A DNA stretch of 64,000 nt from Gordonia iterans (GTDB lineage Bacteria; Actinomycetota; Actinomycetes; Mycobacteriales; Mycobacteriaceae), in NCBI RefSeq assembly GCF_002993285.1, contig NZ_CP027433.1, positions 2,480,001-2,544,000 on the forward strand, written 5' to 3'. Positions 56,601-64,000 of the stretch are shown here, one piece after another. The notes beneath the pieces were generated by a model, which saw only the letters and a list, made by a program, of their open reading frames with translations, was not told the DNA's origin and ran no database searches. Position numbers and translations under genes: made by a program. Positions within the stretch are counted from its first letter, which is position 1, and each line of letters starts with the position of its first letter.

Positions 56601-57204
56601 CGCCGTCGGGCGCCAGGCGCGCCGCCGACTGGGCGACGGCGTCCTGGGCGACCGTGATCACGGTCGCCAGGTCCGGCGCGCCGTCCGCGCCACCGGCGAA
56701 GCGGCGCAGGTACATGTCGCGGGCGAGTTCGTCGACCAACTCGTCGACGTTCTCGGTGATCGGGAACCGCTGCTCCCGGTCGCCGAGGAAACCCAGTGCC
56801 GACAGCATCCGGTTGCAGAAGGTGTGCGTGGTGGCCACGACGGCCGCGTCGAAGTCACTCATCGCGACCGCGAGATTCCGCTGTCGTTCGGCGATGTCCG
56901 CCTCGGTACCCGAGCACAGCAGACGCAGCACGTCGTCGGCCGCCGGGTCGGCGCGCGTGCCGGCCGGATCGTCGAGCGCGTTCAGCGCCGTGCCGATCCG
57001 TTCCCGGGTGCGCTCGCGGAGTTCGTCGGAGGCCGCGTTCGAGAACGTCGCCATCAAAAGCCGATCGACCGGGGTGCCGGCGGCCAGGTAGCGCAACGCG
57101 AGCGACACGATCGCATAGGTCTTGCCCGTTCCGGCACTGGCTTCCAGGACCACGGTGCCGGCGGGCAGGTCGCCGCACGGGTCGAAGGGAACGATCGCCG
57201 TCAT
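53647..57204 (-). CDS. recB: Exodeoxyribonuclease V beta subunit RecB
   Basis: A 1185-residue helicase-nuclease subunit. It starts MTAIVPFDPCGDLPAGTVVLEASAGTGKTYAI, with Walker A at ~20-27. FQDTDPQQWAIV, MTVHASKGLQFPIVYLPF and FVVVDYKTNRLR (nuclease D-Y-K motif near residue 1031) are conserved. The ATG overlaps the recC stop (ATGA). The C-terminus after the nuclease domain has three copies of a 14-residue repeat (S-S-G-V-E-T-T-E-D-E-P-S-R-R), an addition not expected in the family. A further GVETE-type segment occurs mid-protein. Confidence 0.94.
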   Translation of the reverse strand: MTAIVPFDPCGDLPAGTVVLEASAGTGKTYAIVSLALRYLAAGTPVDRLLMATFSNAASDELRERTRERIGTALNALDDPAGTRADPAADDVLRLLCSGTEADIAERQRNLAVAMSDFDAAVVATTHTFCNRMLSALGFLGDREQRFPITENVDELVDELARDMYLRRFAGGADGAPDLATVITVAQDAVAQSAARLAPDGDECDEPAALRVELAARARTEIEFRKRLARVRTYDDLQNVLHRIVTDPLVGAAARARIREQFSVVLIDEFQDTDPQQWAIVRECFHSGADGDASARIPLVLVGDPKQSIYAFRGAEVTSYLDAVHDASEQRRLSTNRRSDGPLVRALGGVFAGTAFGDRRIAYQPVDAAQQTSRLHAGPGTPESAGPTDFAAPLRLRAFLTYDFGGDGLPSVAAVRQRVTQDAADDLAAFLSSGALVDSGDGRGLRAVELADVAILVRKNGSVEPLQAALAERGISSVVRSGTSIFKTPAARHWWYALAAIEQPSASTKVRLAALTPLLGVSAADLDAGGDEKVGSLAAALADLARSFADGGFALMSSRLFDEFATERRLLGQEGGERLLTDLRQLADLCNRHAASGIGGLASLVAWLAEQIADPSNMRHGGAQTRRLDRDTRAVSIMTVHASKGLQFPIVYLPFGWDGARMPEQETFVYHDESGARRLDVGGLAAPGRPHREERHLVEEAGEDLRLLYVAMTRARSQVVAWWGPSVPTRQGALHRLLFTAAERRAAVEAGVESIAIPPYVEIPGTDHEVIGGLQQVAASVTPGLISVEPAGRHAAGLRWRPAPRIDGTPELAAAVFSGHIDQDWRRTSYSGIVREAHAAAHAGPLASGVETEPEDGLLDDEPEPGDESPAVGAENAAGTPSLMNGLPFGAAFGTLVHEVLEHVDTSAPDLSAHVRLRTAEGAERRGVDIDVDRLAGALMGVLTTPLGFGDLASIGPRDRLAEMEFELPLAAPGFTLDEVGELLAAHLPEDDPLRDYAETVRTVSTERFRGYLTGSIDSVLRTTQGRFVVVDYKTNRLRPGDLNVEDFGTAAMAEEMAASHYPLQALLYSVALHRYLRWRLPGYDPAQHLGPVQYHFVRGMSGPDNPPGCGVFEWRLPTALVTDMSDLLAGVRSGATTEEDALSRWSSGVETTEDGPSRRSSGVETTEDEPSRRSSGVETTEAEQ
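53659..53784. repeat. Three 42-bp tandem repeats at the 3' end of recB
   Basis: Units at 53659-53700, 53701-53742 and 53743-53784. Each has TGGTCTCGACTCCGCTCGAC and a spacer ending GACGAGAAGG. The 42-bp length keeps frame and encodes 14 residues. The array ends just before recB's stop and so just before recD's start. Confidence 0.95.
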
Positions 57205-60200
57205 CGCTGGCTCTCTTCCGCCAGGAGCGGTCCGAACACCGCGCGGGCCAACCGTACGAAGCTCTGTCCGGCCGGGGTATGACCGTCGTGTTCGACGACC
57301 TCGGGCAGCTCGGGCGCCAGCTCGACGAACGGCGCGGCGCCCGCCATGCCGATCAGCGCATCGACCGGCAGAACCCGCTCGGGGTCGGGATCGTCGTCCA
57401 GGACCAGTCCGGCGTACGGGTCCTTGAACTCCCACCTGCCCAGCCCGCGGACGGCCTTGAGCGCTATCGCCGGCCGGCCCGAGGCATAGCCGCGCGCGGC
57501 CGCCTCGGCCGCGGCGGGCGGCAGCCACAGGGGCGCCCGAAGGCCGGCGTCGCGCACGGCGATCAGTCTCCGCAGGATCTCTCCCGGATCGTCCGGCAGG
57601 CGCAGCCGGCGCATCTCGGCCCGACGGCCCCGGCCCCCGCCGACCACGACCGCCTCGGTGACGGTCCGCGACGCGCCGACCGCGATCGCGAGGAGCCTGA
57701 TCCACGCCGACAACCTGTGGCCCGGCTTCAGCCGCGAGTAGGTCACCGCGACGAGCTGCTCGTCGAACACGTCGCCGACGGTGCCGTACAACCGCCGCCC
57801 GTCGGGCAGTTCGTGGAGGACGTCGACGGTGTCGCCGTGGTCATGTGCACGATGAGTCTGGGCGAGTTGACCGATGGCCTGCGCCTTCTCCTCGATCGGG
57901 GCCAGCAGCGCCGCTCCGATCGCGAACGGCGGCAGCGAGCCCCGCCGCAATTCGGCGGCGCCCAGCACCCGCGGGTCCTCGCCGCCGAGGAACCCGCGCA
58001 GGTGCCGGTCGCCGATCTTCCATTGCGCCAGACCGTCCAGATCCACCTCGAGTTGGTCCGGATGCGTCTCGTCGCGTCGCGGCAGCATCGCGCCGAGACG
58101 CTGTCGAACGAACCGTTCGGTCGGGGCGGCGAAGAAGTCGATCAGCGCGGCGAGGTCGATGTCGTCGGCGTCCCCGCGCGGCGGGAGCACGGCGTCCCGC
58201 AGAAGTGCGGGCCGGGAGCCCGGCGCCCCGGACGCGTTCAGCCGGGCGAGCTCCCGGGCGCCGTGGAGCAACCGGGCGTCATAGCTACGCGGGCCGCCGT
58301 CGCGGCCCACGAGGAAGTTGCGTTCGTCGAACGGGTGCAGCGTGTGTCTGATCACCACACCCGGCGCGCTCCCGCCGAGTATCCGTCCCGCCGTGTCGAT
58401 CAGCTCTTCCACGACCACCGGCGGCGGCACGTCTCCCCCGGTCACCGGATCGGAGCCGGTGTAGAAGACCAACAGGTGATCCTGCGCTGCAGTGAGGGCG
58501 TCGAGGAAGACCTGCCGATCTTCGTCGTGCCGGTCCCGCTCTCCGATCAGCGGCAGCCGGGCGAGAACGTCGTCGCCGTCGACCGCCGAGCCGCGCGGAA
58601 ACGCGCCGCTGTCCATACCTAGCAGCACCACCGCACGGTGAGGCACCGATCGCATCGGCGTGAGCGTGCACACTGTCAGCTCCCCGGTGCGGAAGTTGGA
58701 GCGGGTCGGGCGCGCGGCGAGCAGGCCGTCCATGAGGTCGCGCAGATCCGCCAGCGCGAGCGTGACGCCCCGGGCGCCGGCCGAACCGAGCGACTCGCCG
58801 ATCATTTCGACGGCCTGGGCCCGTTGCCACTGGGTCTCGCGCCCGGCCGCGGTCAGCCGGTCGACCGCCTCGACCAGGAGCTGCGCCCATTCGGGCGCCG
58901 GTCGCGGCGTGTCCATCGCGGCGAGCAGCGCGCCGAGACGGTCGACGAACTCGGCGAAGCGACCCGCAAGGTCGATCTTGGTCGACTCGATCCCGTCGAG
59001 GGGCAGCCCGACGCCGAGCCACTCGTTGGACGTCTCTTCGGCGAGAACCCCCAGCAGCACCCGGTCCCGACCGGCGACGGCGGTGCCCTGCGGAAAGCCG
59101 GCCAGCCCGAAACGATCCCGTTGCGTGCCGTCGATCCCCCAGCGGATTCCCGCCCGCTCGACCCACCCGGCGAGGAGCTCGAGGTCGTCGTCGGTGAGCT
59201 CGAAGCAGCGCCGGACCGCCGGCTGCGCGATCAAATCGAGCAGATCCCCGGAACGGACCCGCCCTGCCGCCAGATCCAGCACGGCGGCGAGCACGTCGAG
59301 GACCTCGTTGGTCTCGCGCAGACCGCGGTCGGCGAGCTTGACGCGCAGTGAGTACCCCGGATGGTCGCGGCCGGCCTGCCCGAACGTTCCCGCGATCAGC
59401 GGTGCGAAGGTCTCCACGTCCGGGCACATCACCACCACGTCGCGCGGCTGCAGCTCCGGATGATCGTCGAAGAGCCGCAGCAGTCGGTCCCGGAGGACTT
59501 CCACCTGGCGTTCTGGTCCGTGACAAGCATGGACTTCGAGGGAGTCGTCGGCGACGGCGCCGGGCACGGTCTCCAGACGGTCGCACCGCAGTCCCTCCTG
59601 GACCGCGGCCAGGACCGTGGACGACGTCGCGTCGGCTGCCGGCAGCGGGTGATACACCTCCCGGGCCCGCAGCGGGCCCAGCACCTCCTGCAGTTCGCAG
59701 ACGTCGCGGGCCAGCACCGCCAGCAAGGGATGTTCGGGCCGCGGACCGGTGCGCCGGTCGCGGGGACGCGGAACCGGGCCGGCGGTCTCGGCGACGGCGC
59801 GCCACAGCGCCTCCGAGGGATGCGGCAGGAACAGGGACACGTCGCGACCGGCGGCGAGCGCGCCCAGCAACCGCCGCAGCGACTCCGGTATCCGGGTGGG
59901 ACCGAAGAAGGCCAACCGCTCGGGCAGCTCCACCAGGGCGGGCTCGGCGGCGAGTCGCGCGGCGACGGCGTCGAGCTGCTCGGCCAGATGCGGCTGCCCG
60001 ATGCGGTCCCGGACCCGGCGCCACAACCAGGGCTGCCAGGTGAAGCCTTCCGGCAGCGGACGTCCGGGCCCGTCGGCGCCGCCGGTCCCGTCGGTGTCGT
60101 GCCCGGCGGCCCACTCGACGAGCATCGCGGGACGCTGCCATCCGTACCCGGCGAAGAGACCGGCGATCACCGACGCGGCGGCGAGGCGCCGCCCGCGCCG

Positions 60201-60575
60201 GTCCTCGCCCCCGAGGTGGTTCCTGAGCACCGCGAGCCGTGGATCGCCGATCTCGTCGTCGAGCACGTGCAGCACCGGCCACACGAGACGGTCGGAATAC
60301 CAGGGCTCAGCGGCGTCGGGATCGTCGGCGGTAGCCAGCACGACCTGGCGGAGCAGACGTTCTGGGGAGGGAAAGTCGATGTTGGCGGCGATGCCGTCGG
60401 ATCGCCCGGTGCCGCCGAGCCGCAGAGCGAGCCGCTGCTGCAGCCACCGCTCCACGCCCCGCGCCGGGACGGCGACGGTCTCGCGAGCCATCGGATCCGC
60501 CGGCGGCACCGCCAGCTGCCCGGCCAGCACGTCGGCGAGCACATCGGCCCGTTCTGCGCGATGCACCGTCAGCAT
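57201..60575 (-). CDS. recC: Exodeoxyribonuclease V gamma subunit RecC
   Basis: A 1124-residue RecC subunit, which recognises Chi-type sites and channels the strands in RecBCD. MLTVHRAERADVLADVLAGQLA is the recognisable start; RGVERWLQQRLALRLG, CHGPERQVEVLRDRLLRLFDDHPELQPRDVVVMCPDVETFAPLI and RGSAVDGDDVLARLPLIGERDRHDEDRQVFLDALTAAQDHLLVFYTG match the family. It precedes recB with a 4-base overlap. It is opposite in direction from the GNAT gene. Length fits typical RecC. Confidence 0.93.
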   Translation of the reverse strand: MLTVHRAERADVLADVLAGQLAVPPADPMARETVAVPARGVERWLQQRLALRLGGTGRSDGIAANIDFPSPERLLRQVVLATADDPDAAEPWYSDRLVWPVLHVLDDEIGDPRLAVLRNHLGGEDRRGRRLAAASVIAGLFAGYGWQRPAMLVEWAAGHDTDGTGGADGPGRPLPEGFTWQPWLWRRVRDRIGQPHLAEQLDAVAARLAAEPALVELPERLAFFGPTRIPESLRRLLGALAAGRDVSLFLPHPSEALWRAVAETAGPVPRPRDRRTGPRPEHPLLAVLARDVCELQEVLGPLRAREVYHPLPAADATSSTVLAAVQEGLRCDRLETVPGAVADDSLEVHACHGPERQVEVLRDRLLRLFDDHPELQPRDVVVMCPDVETFAPLIAGTFGQAGRDHPGYSLRVKLADRGLRETNEVLDVLAAVLDLAAGRVRSGDLLDLIAQPAVRRCFELTDDDLELLAGWVERAGIRWGIDGTQRDRFGLAGFPQGTAVAGRDRVLLGVLAEETSNEWLGVGLPLDGIESTKIDLAGRFAEFVDRLGALLAAMDTPRPAPEWAQLLVEAVDRLTAAGRETQWQRAQAVEMIGESLGSAGARGVTLALADLRDLMDGLLAARPTRSNFRTGELTVCTLTPMRSVPHRAVVLLGMDSGAFPRGSAVDGDDVLARLPLIGERDRHDEDRQVFLDALTAAQDHLLVFYTGSDPVTGGDVPPPVVVEELIDTAGRILGGSAPGVVIRHTLHPFDERNFLVGRDGGPRSYDARLLHGARELARLNASGAPGSRPALLRDAVLPPRGDADDIDLAALIDFFAAPTERFVRQRLGAMLPRRDETHPDQLEVDLDGLAQWKIGDRHLRGFLGGEDPRVLGAAELRRGSLPPFAIGAALLAPIEEKAQAIGQLAQTHRAHDHGDTVDVLHELPDGRRLYGTVGDVFDEQLVAVTYSRLKPGHRLSAWIRLLAIAVGASRTVTEAVVVGGGRGRRAEMRRLRLPDDPGEILRRLIAVRDAGLRAPLWLPPAAAEAAARGYASGRPAIALKAVRGLGRWEFKDPYAGLVLDDDPDPERVLPVDALIGMAGAAPFVELAPELPEVVEHDGHTPAGQSFVRLARAVFGPLLAEESQR

Positions 60576-60646
60576 CGTGCACCCCCTTCCGCCGCCTTCA
60601 CGGTGTGATCGGAGCCGATCCTATCGACGCGCTCCGACAATGCCGG

Positions 60647-61108
60647 TCAACGCCGGCGACGGAAGGGCGCGGGCTCGCCGAGGTGCCCGGCGATGACGTC
60701 ACGACTGTTCGCGAGCAGCGGGGTGGGCCGACCGCTCTCCAGGTCGAGGACCGTCAGCGTCGTCTCGCCGATCGCACCGACGGTCCCGTCGGCCGCCGTG
60801 AGCCGGTAGGCGAAGTCGAAGGACTTCTCGCCGATCCGGGACACCCAGATCTCGCAGCGCACCGGCTCAGGCGAGTAGTACAGCGGCGCGGCGAACTCGA
60901 TTTCCTGGTGGGCGACGACCATCCCGATGCCGTCGCCCCGGTCGCCGCCGAACCAGTCGTTCATCGCGCGGACTCGGGCCTCCTCGAAGAGCCGTGCGAA
61001 TTGCACGTTGTTCACGTGCCCGAGGGAATCCATGTCGCCCCAACGCAGAGCCACCTCCACCACGTAGCGACCGCGATCAGCACCGTTCACTGCAGACTTG
61101 TCCGACAC
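60647..61108 (-). CDS. Acyl-CoA thioesterase of the 4HBT hotdog family
   Basis: A 153-residue single hotdog domain, FadM/YbgC-like. LRWGDMDSLGHVNNVQFARLFEEAR contains the D-x-x-G-H-x-N-N active-site pattern with the catalytic aspartate. It likely hydrolyses acyl-CoA thioesters. The start is either GTG 61108 or GTG 61111; GTGGTG makes this uncertain by one codon. It diverges from the GNAT gene, 60 bp apart. Confidence 0.88.
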   Translation of the reverse strand: MSDKSAVNGADRGRYVVEVALRWGDMDSLGHVNNVQFARLFEEARVRAMNDWFGGDRGDGIGMVVAHQEIEFAAPLYYSPEPVRCEIWVSRIGEKSFDFAYRLTAADGTVGAIGETTLTVLDLESGRPTPLLANSRDVIAGHLGEPAPFRRRR

Positions 61109-61168
61109 CACCTGCACGTTAGTCCAGGCTCGGCGTGTCCCGGTCACCCGGCCACTACAGTGGGCCGG

Positions 61169-61783
61169 GTGCTCCTCCAGACCCGTCGCCTCACGCTGCG
61201 CCCGGTCACGCTCGACGACGTCCCGCGCCTGGTGGAACTCGACTCCGATCCCGCGGTGATGCGTTACGTCAGCGGCGGAACGGCGACCAGCGCGGACACC
61301 GTCGCCGACTGGGTGATACCGCGGATGCAGGCCCAACAGCGCGACCACGGCACCGGAATGTGGTTGATCTGGGACCGGACCGGCTGCGACGACGTCGGAG
61401 CCCGGGCACCCGAGCGCTTCCACGGGTGGGCGCAGCTGCGCACCCCGCGCCACAGCCGCCGGGCGGAACTGGAGCTCAGTTATCGACTCCGGCGCGACTC
61501 GTGGGGACACGGGTACGCGGCCGAGGCCTCGGCCACGCTGATCACGATGATGTTCGTCGAGACCGACACCACCCGGATCTTCGCGGGCACACACGTCGCG
61601 AACAAGGCCAGCCAGCGCGTGATGCAGCGCCTCGGGATGCGCCTGGCCGCCGACAGCGACGCGGTGGAGCTGAGCAGCCCGGACGCCCTGGTCGAGTACG
61701 AACTGCTGCGGGAGACCTGGTACGCCGGTCGCGGCCGAGCCTTCTCCCGCGCCTCCGCCGCCGGGGCGGCACGGGTCGGCTGA
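61169..61783 (+). CDS. GNAT-family N-acetyltransferase (RimJ-like)
   Basis: A 204-residue acetyltransferase. LLQTRRLTLRPVTLDDVPRLVELDSDPAVMRYV is the RimJ/RimL-type start; ELELSYRLRRDSWGHGYAAEASATLI contains the acetyl-CoA binding Q/R-x-x-G-x-G/A-like loop (RDSWGHGYA), and THVANKASQRVMQRLGMRL is the C-terminal signature. The target is unknown. The GTG at 61169 is used because the long upstream ORF overlaps the thioesterase. Confidence 0.88.
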   Translation: MLLQTRRLTLRPVTLDDVPRLVELDSDPAVMRYVSGGTATSADTVADWVIPRMQAQQRDHGTGMWLIWDRTGCDDVGARAPERFHGWAQLRTPRHSRRAELELSYRLRRDSWGHGYAAEASATLITMMFVETDTTRIFAGTHVANKASQRVMQRLGMRLAADSDAVELSSPDALVEYELLRETWYAGRGRAFSRASAAGAARVG

Positions 61784-61945
61784 CGCGCCGGGCCCTCGCG
61801 GCCGCCGCCCGGTACCGCCCGGCAGCTCGCCCCGGTACCGCCTGACACTCGGCGCACGCCGTGAGAGACTGCCAACGTCCGAACATCACCCGCACGGCCA
61901 CCACCCCGCGCCGCCCGGAACCCCCAAGCCCTACAGGAGCCATCG

Positions 61946-63418
61946 ATGACCACAGCCCCCACCTCCGACTCGACCCGGCGCCGGCAGGTCGTCATCGTCG
62001 GTTCGGGATTCGGCGGACTGTTCGCGGCGCAGCGCCTCCGGAAGGCCAAGAACGTCGACGTCACCCTGATCGCCAAGTCGACGACGCATCTGTTCCAGCC
62101 GATGCTGTATCAGCTCGCGACCGGCATCGTCGCCGAGGGCGAGATCGCGCCGGCCACCCGTGTGGTGCTGGAGAAGCAGAAGAACACCCGCACCCTGCTC
62201 GGTGAGGTGTACGACGTCGACGTGGAGAAGCAGGTGGTCTATTCCCAGCTCCTCGAGCGCGTCACCGAGACCCCGTACGACGACCTGATCATCGCCGCGG
62301 GCGCCGATCAGTCGTACTTCGGCAACGACCACTTCGCCGAGTACGCCCCGGGCATGAAAACCATCGACCACGCCCTCGAACTGCGTGGCCGCATTCTCGG
62401 CGCCTTCGAGCAGGCCGAGCTCTCCGACGATCCGGCCGAGCAGGAGAAGCTGATGACCTTCGTGGTGGTCGGCGCGGGTCCCACCGGCGTGGAGATGGCC
62501 GGCCAGATCGCCGAGATGAGCGACAAGACCCTCAAGAACGCCTTCCGCAACATCGACCCGACCAAGGCACGGGTCATCCTGCTCGACGCCGCCCCGGCCG
62601 TGCTCGCCCCCTTCGGCCCCAAGCTCGGGACCAAGGCGGCCAAGCGGCTGGAGAAGCTCGGCGTGGAGATCCAGCTCGACGCGATGGTCGTCGACCTCGA
62701 CTACGACGGCCTCGTCGTCCGGGACAAGGACGGCACCGAGCGGCGCATCGAGAGCCAGTGCAAGGTGTGGTCCGCCGGCGTCCAGGCCAGCGGACTCGGC
62801 GAGGTGCTGCGCGACAAGACCGGCGTCGAGCTCGATCGCGCCGGGCGCGTGAAGGTCGGCCCGGACCTCACCGTGGCCGGCCACCGGAACATCTTCGTCG
62901 TCGGCGACATGATGGCCGTCGACGGCGTGCCCGGTGTCGCGCAGGGTGCGATCCAGGGTGGCCGGTACGCGGCGGATGCGATCCTCGCCGAGATCAAACG
63001 CGGCCAGACGCCGGATGAGCGCAAGCCGTTCAAGTACTTCGACAAGGGTTCGATGGCCACCGTCTCCCGGTTCAGCGCCGTGATGCAGGTCCCGATACCC
63101 GGCACCAAGAAGAAGTTCGAGACCGAGGGCTACTTCGCGTGGCTGGGTTGGCTGGCGCTGCACCTGGTGTACCTGGTGGGCTACCGCAACCGGTTGAACA
63201 CGCTGGTCAACTGGTTCTTCTCGTTCACCACGCGCGGACGCACGCAGCTCGCGATCACCGAGCAGCAGGTGTACGCCCGCTCGGCGCTGCAGGAACTGTC
63301 CTATCTGGAACGCCTGCGTCTGTCGGCTGCCGAGCGCGATCGCGAGGATCCGGTGGCCGTGGCCAAGGCGCTCGAGAAGAGCGTCGAAGACGACACCCCG
63401 GAGGCCAAACAGGCCTGA
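61946..63418 (+). CDS. ndh: Type II NADH:quinone oxidoreductase
   Basis: A 490-residue flavoprotein that passes electrons from NADH to menaquinone without proton pumping. The FAD motif VVIVGSGFGGLFAAQRL and the NAD motif FVVVGAGPTGVEMAGQ are present; VVGDMMAVDG is the second FAD segment. The C-terminal YFAWLGWLALHLVYLVGYRNRLNTLVNWFFSF is the membrane-anchoring helix typical of NDH-2. The 162-bp gap before it has no other feature seen. ATG at 61946 is clear. Confidence 0.95.
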   Translation: MTTAPTSDSTRRRQVVIVGSGFGGLFAAQRLRKAKNVDVTLIAKSTTHLFQPMLYQLATGIVAEGEIAPATRVVLEKQKNTRTLLGEVYDVDVEKQVVYSQLLERVTETPYDDLIIAAGADQSYFGNDHFAEYAPGMKTIDHALELRGRILGAFEQAELSDDPAEQEKLMTFVVVGAGPTGVEMAGQIAEMSDKTLKNAFRNIDPTKARVILLDAAPAVLAPFGPKLGTKAAKRLEKLGVEIQLDAMVVDLDYDGLVVRDKDGTERRIESQCKVWSAGVQASGLGEVLRDKTGVELDRAGRVKVGPDLTVAGHRNIFVVGDMMAVDGVPGVAQGAIQGGRYAADAILAEIKRGQTPDERKPFKYFDKGSMATVSRFSAVMQVPIPGTKKKFETEGYFAWLGWLALHLVYLVGYRNRLNTLVNWFFSFTTRGRTQLAITEQQVYARSALQELSYLERLRLSAAERDREDPVAVAKALEKSVEDDTPEAKQA

Positions 63419-63444
63419 CCGCGCCGATCCGGGATGGCCGGGGT

Positions 63445-63861
63445 CTAGACCTCGGGCATCTCGATGTTCTGCAGACGCACCCGCGACTGGGCGAGTAGCC
63501 GGCCGTCGTCGTCGACCATGTCGACCTGCCACAGCTGCTGCCTGCGCCCCCGGTGGATGGGCGTGGTGCTGACGTGCACGGTGCCCTCGCTGACCGAGCG
63601 CAGGAAGTCGGTGCTGTTGTTCGCACCCACGGCCGCCCCGCCGTAACCCTTCTCCTGCAGCCAAGCGAAGCCGCTGATGCTCGCAGCACTCTCGGCGACG
63701 GCGCAGTACGTTCCGCCGTGCACGATCCCGAACGGCTGGTGATGGGCCGGAGTGATCTCCAGTTTCGCGCGGACCCCGTCCCCGCTGTACTCGATCATCT
63801 CCAGGCCCAGCACTCCGTCCAGGCCCCTCCCGTTGAGGTCTTCCAGTTCGACTTGTGCCAT
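63445..63861 (-). CDS. PaaI-type hotdog thioesterase
   Basis: A 138-residue hotdog-fold protein. PFGIVHGGTYCAVAESAASISGFAW has the HGG motif and helix of the PaaI/4HBT branch, and STDFLRSVSEGTVHVSTTPIHRGRRQQLWQVDMVDDDGRLLAQSRVRL completes the domain. It probably hydrolyses acyl- or aryl-acyl-CoA esters. The start MAQVELEDLNGRG is at 63861; the longer frame is less likely. It is convergent with ndh. Confidence 0.88.
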   Translation of the reverse strand: MAQVELEDLNGRGLDGVLGLEMIEYSGDGVRAKLEITPAHHQPFGIVHGGTYCAVAESAASISGFAWLQEKGYGGAAVGANNSTDFLRSVSEGTVHVSTTPIHRGRRQQLWQVDMVDDDGRLLAQSRVRLQNIEMPEV

Positions 63862-63907
63862 GTCCGTAGCCTGCCACGGCCCAGCCGCGCGGAGCACGCC
63901 GGTACGA

Positions 63908-63947
63908 CGAAAGCCCCCGGAACGCCGAGTGGCGCCGGGGGCTTTCG
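63908..63947. terminator. Strong hairpin, likely terminator
   Basis: Perfect 13-bp arms CGAAAGCCCCCGG (63908-63920) and CCGGGGGCTTTCG (63935-63947), with an inner CGCC/GGCG extension. It is downstream of the right edge's unseen gene or of the plus strand, and upstream of the minus-strand hotdog gene. From 63948 to 64000 no gene is seen. Confidence 0.65.
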
Positions 63948-64000
63948 CCGTAAGGACCGGGGGTCTCTGCAGCCCTCAGGACTCTCACGCGATCCTTGAA

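Overview
This window is a very GC-rich stretch with dense, mostly ATG/GTG-started genes and many 1-4 bp stop/start overlaps. Gene content and order closely follow the helY-tatCA-paf-proteasome-mpa-trmI-hisGE-metH-mshC-uppP-pyrD block of Mycobacterium tuberculosis (about Rv2092c to Rv2141c, recalled from general knowledge and not searched). The mycothiol ligase, F420-type nitroreductase-like protein and Pup-proteasome system also point to Mycobacteriales. The extra ectoine hydroxylase, FHA-ABC exporter, Dcu-type transporter and complete recCBD suggest a Gordonia-like genus rather than Mycobacterium, but the genus is only an inference.

Layout. 1-603 is the 3' end of an ectoine hydroxylase gene. 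624-18260 is an unbroken minus-strand run: DUF4333 membrane protein, HelY-like helicase, TatC, TatA, PafC, PafB, PafA, PrcA, PrcB, Pup, Dop, a two-FHA ABC exporter, the proteasomal ATPase ARC/Mpa and the tRNA m1A58 methylase TrmI. It therefore holds a complete pupylation-proteasome pathway plus its associated DNA-damage regulators. 18378-24643 is accessory-like: a thioesterase, a 53-bp tandem repeat array, a GIY-YIG protein, hisG/hisE, a methyltransferase-polysaccharide deacetylase pair behind a likely iron box, a HAD phosphatase and a DMT transporter. 24753-34079 holds metH, a PAC2 protein and the mshC-SCO1664-DUF3090-phosphatase-uppP cluster. 34235-41433 holds a lipoprotein, pyrD, two M20 peptidases, a Dcu-type transporter, a PEBP protein and tRNA-Leu(GAG). 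41526-50558 holds a ClC exchanger, a VOC protein, a membrane alpha/beta hydrolase, a dienoyl-CoA isomerase-like enzyme, a VapBC module, a Ddn-like protein, HtpG and a PIG-L deacetylase. 50589-51750 is an AbiEi-like/nuclease gene bracketed by 80-bp direct repeats. 51761-60575 is recD-recB-recC. The right end has two hotdog thioesterases, a GNAT acetyltransferase and type II NADH dehydrogenase.

The most unusual layer is a family of short repeats built on GGTCGAGC..GTCGAGACC, TTCGACAAGC and related palindromic cores. They form tandem arrays between genes (53-, 20-, 17-bp and irregular units) and also sit inside essential or housekeeping genes (helY, prcB, htpG, recB). Every in-gene unit is a multiple of three (36, 18, 18, 42 bp), while most intergenic units are not. 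Each in-gene array falls in a place likely to tolerate added residues: an N-terminal lead, a cleaved propeptide, an interdomain linker and a C-terminal tail. The second notable point is the iron-box-like site just ahead of the methyltransferase-deacetylase pair.

No stretch longer than 300 bases lacks a gene. The largest gaps (19263-19485, 12845-13019, 39090-39293) hold repeats or a hairpin, as listed.
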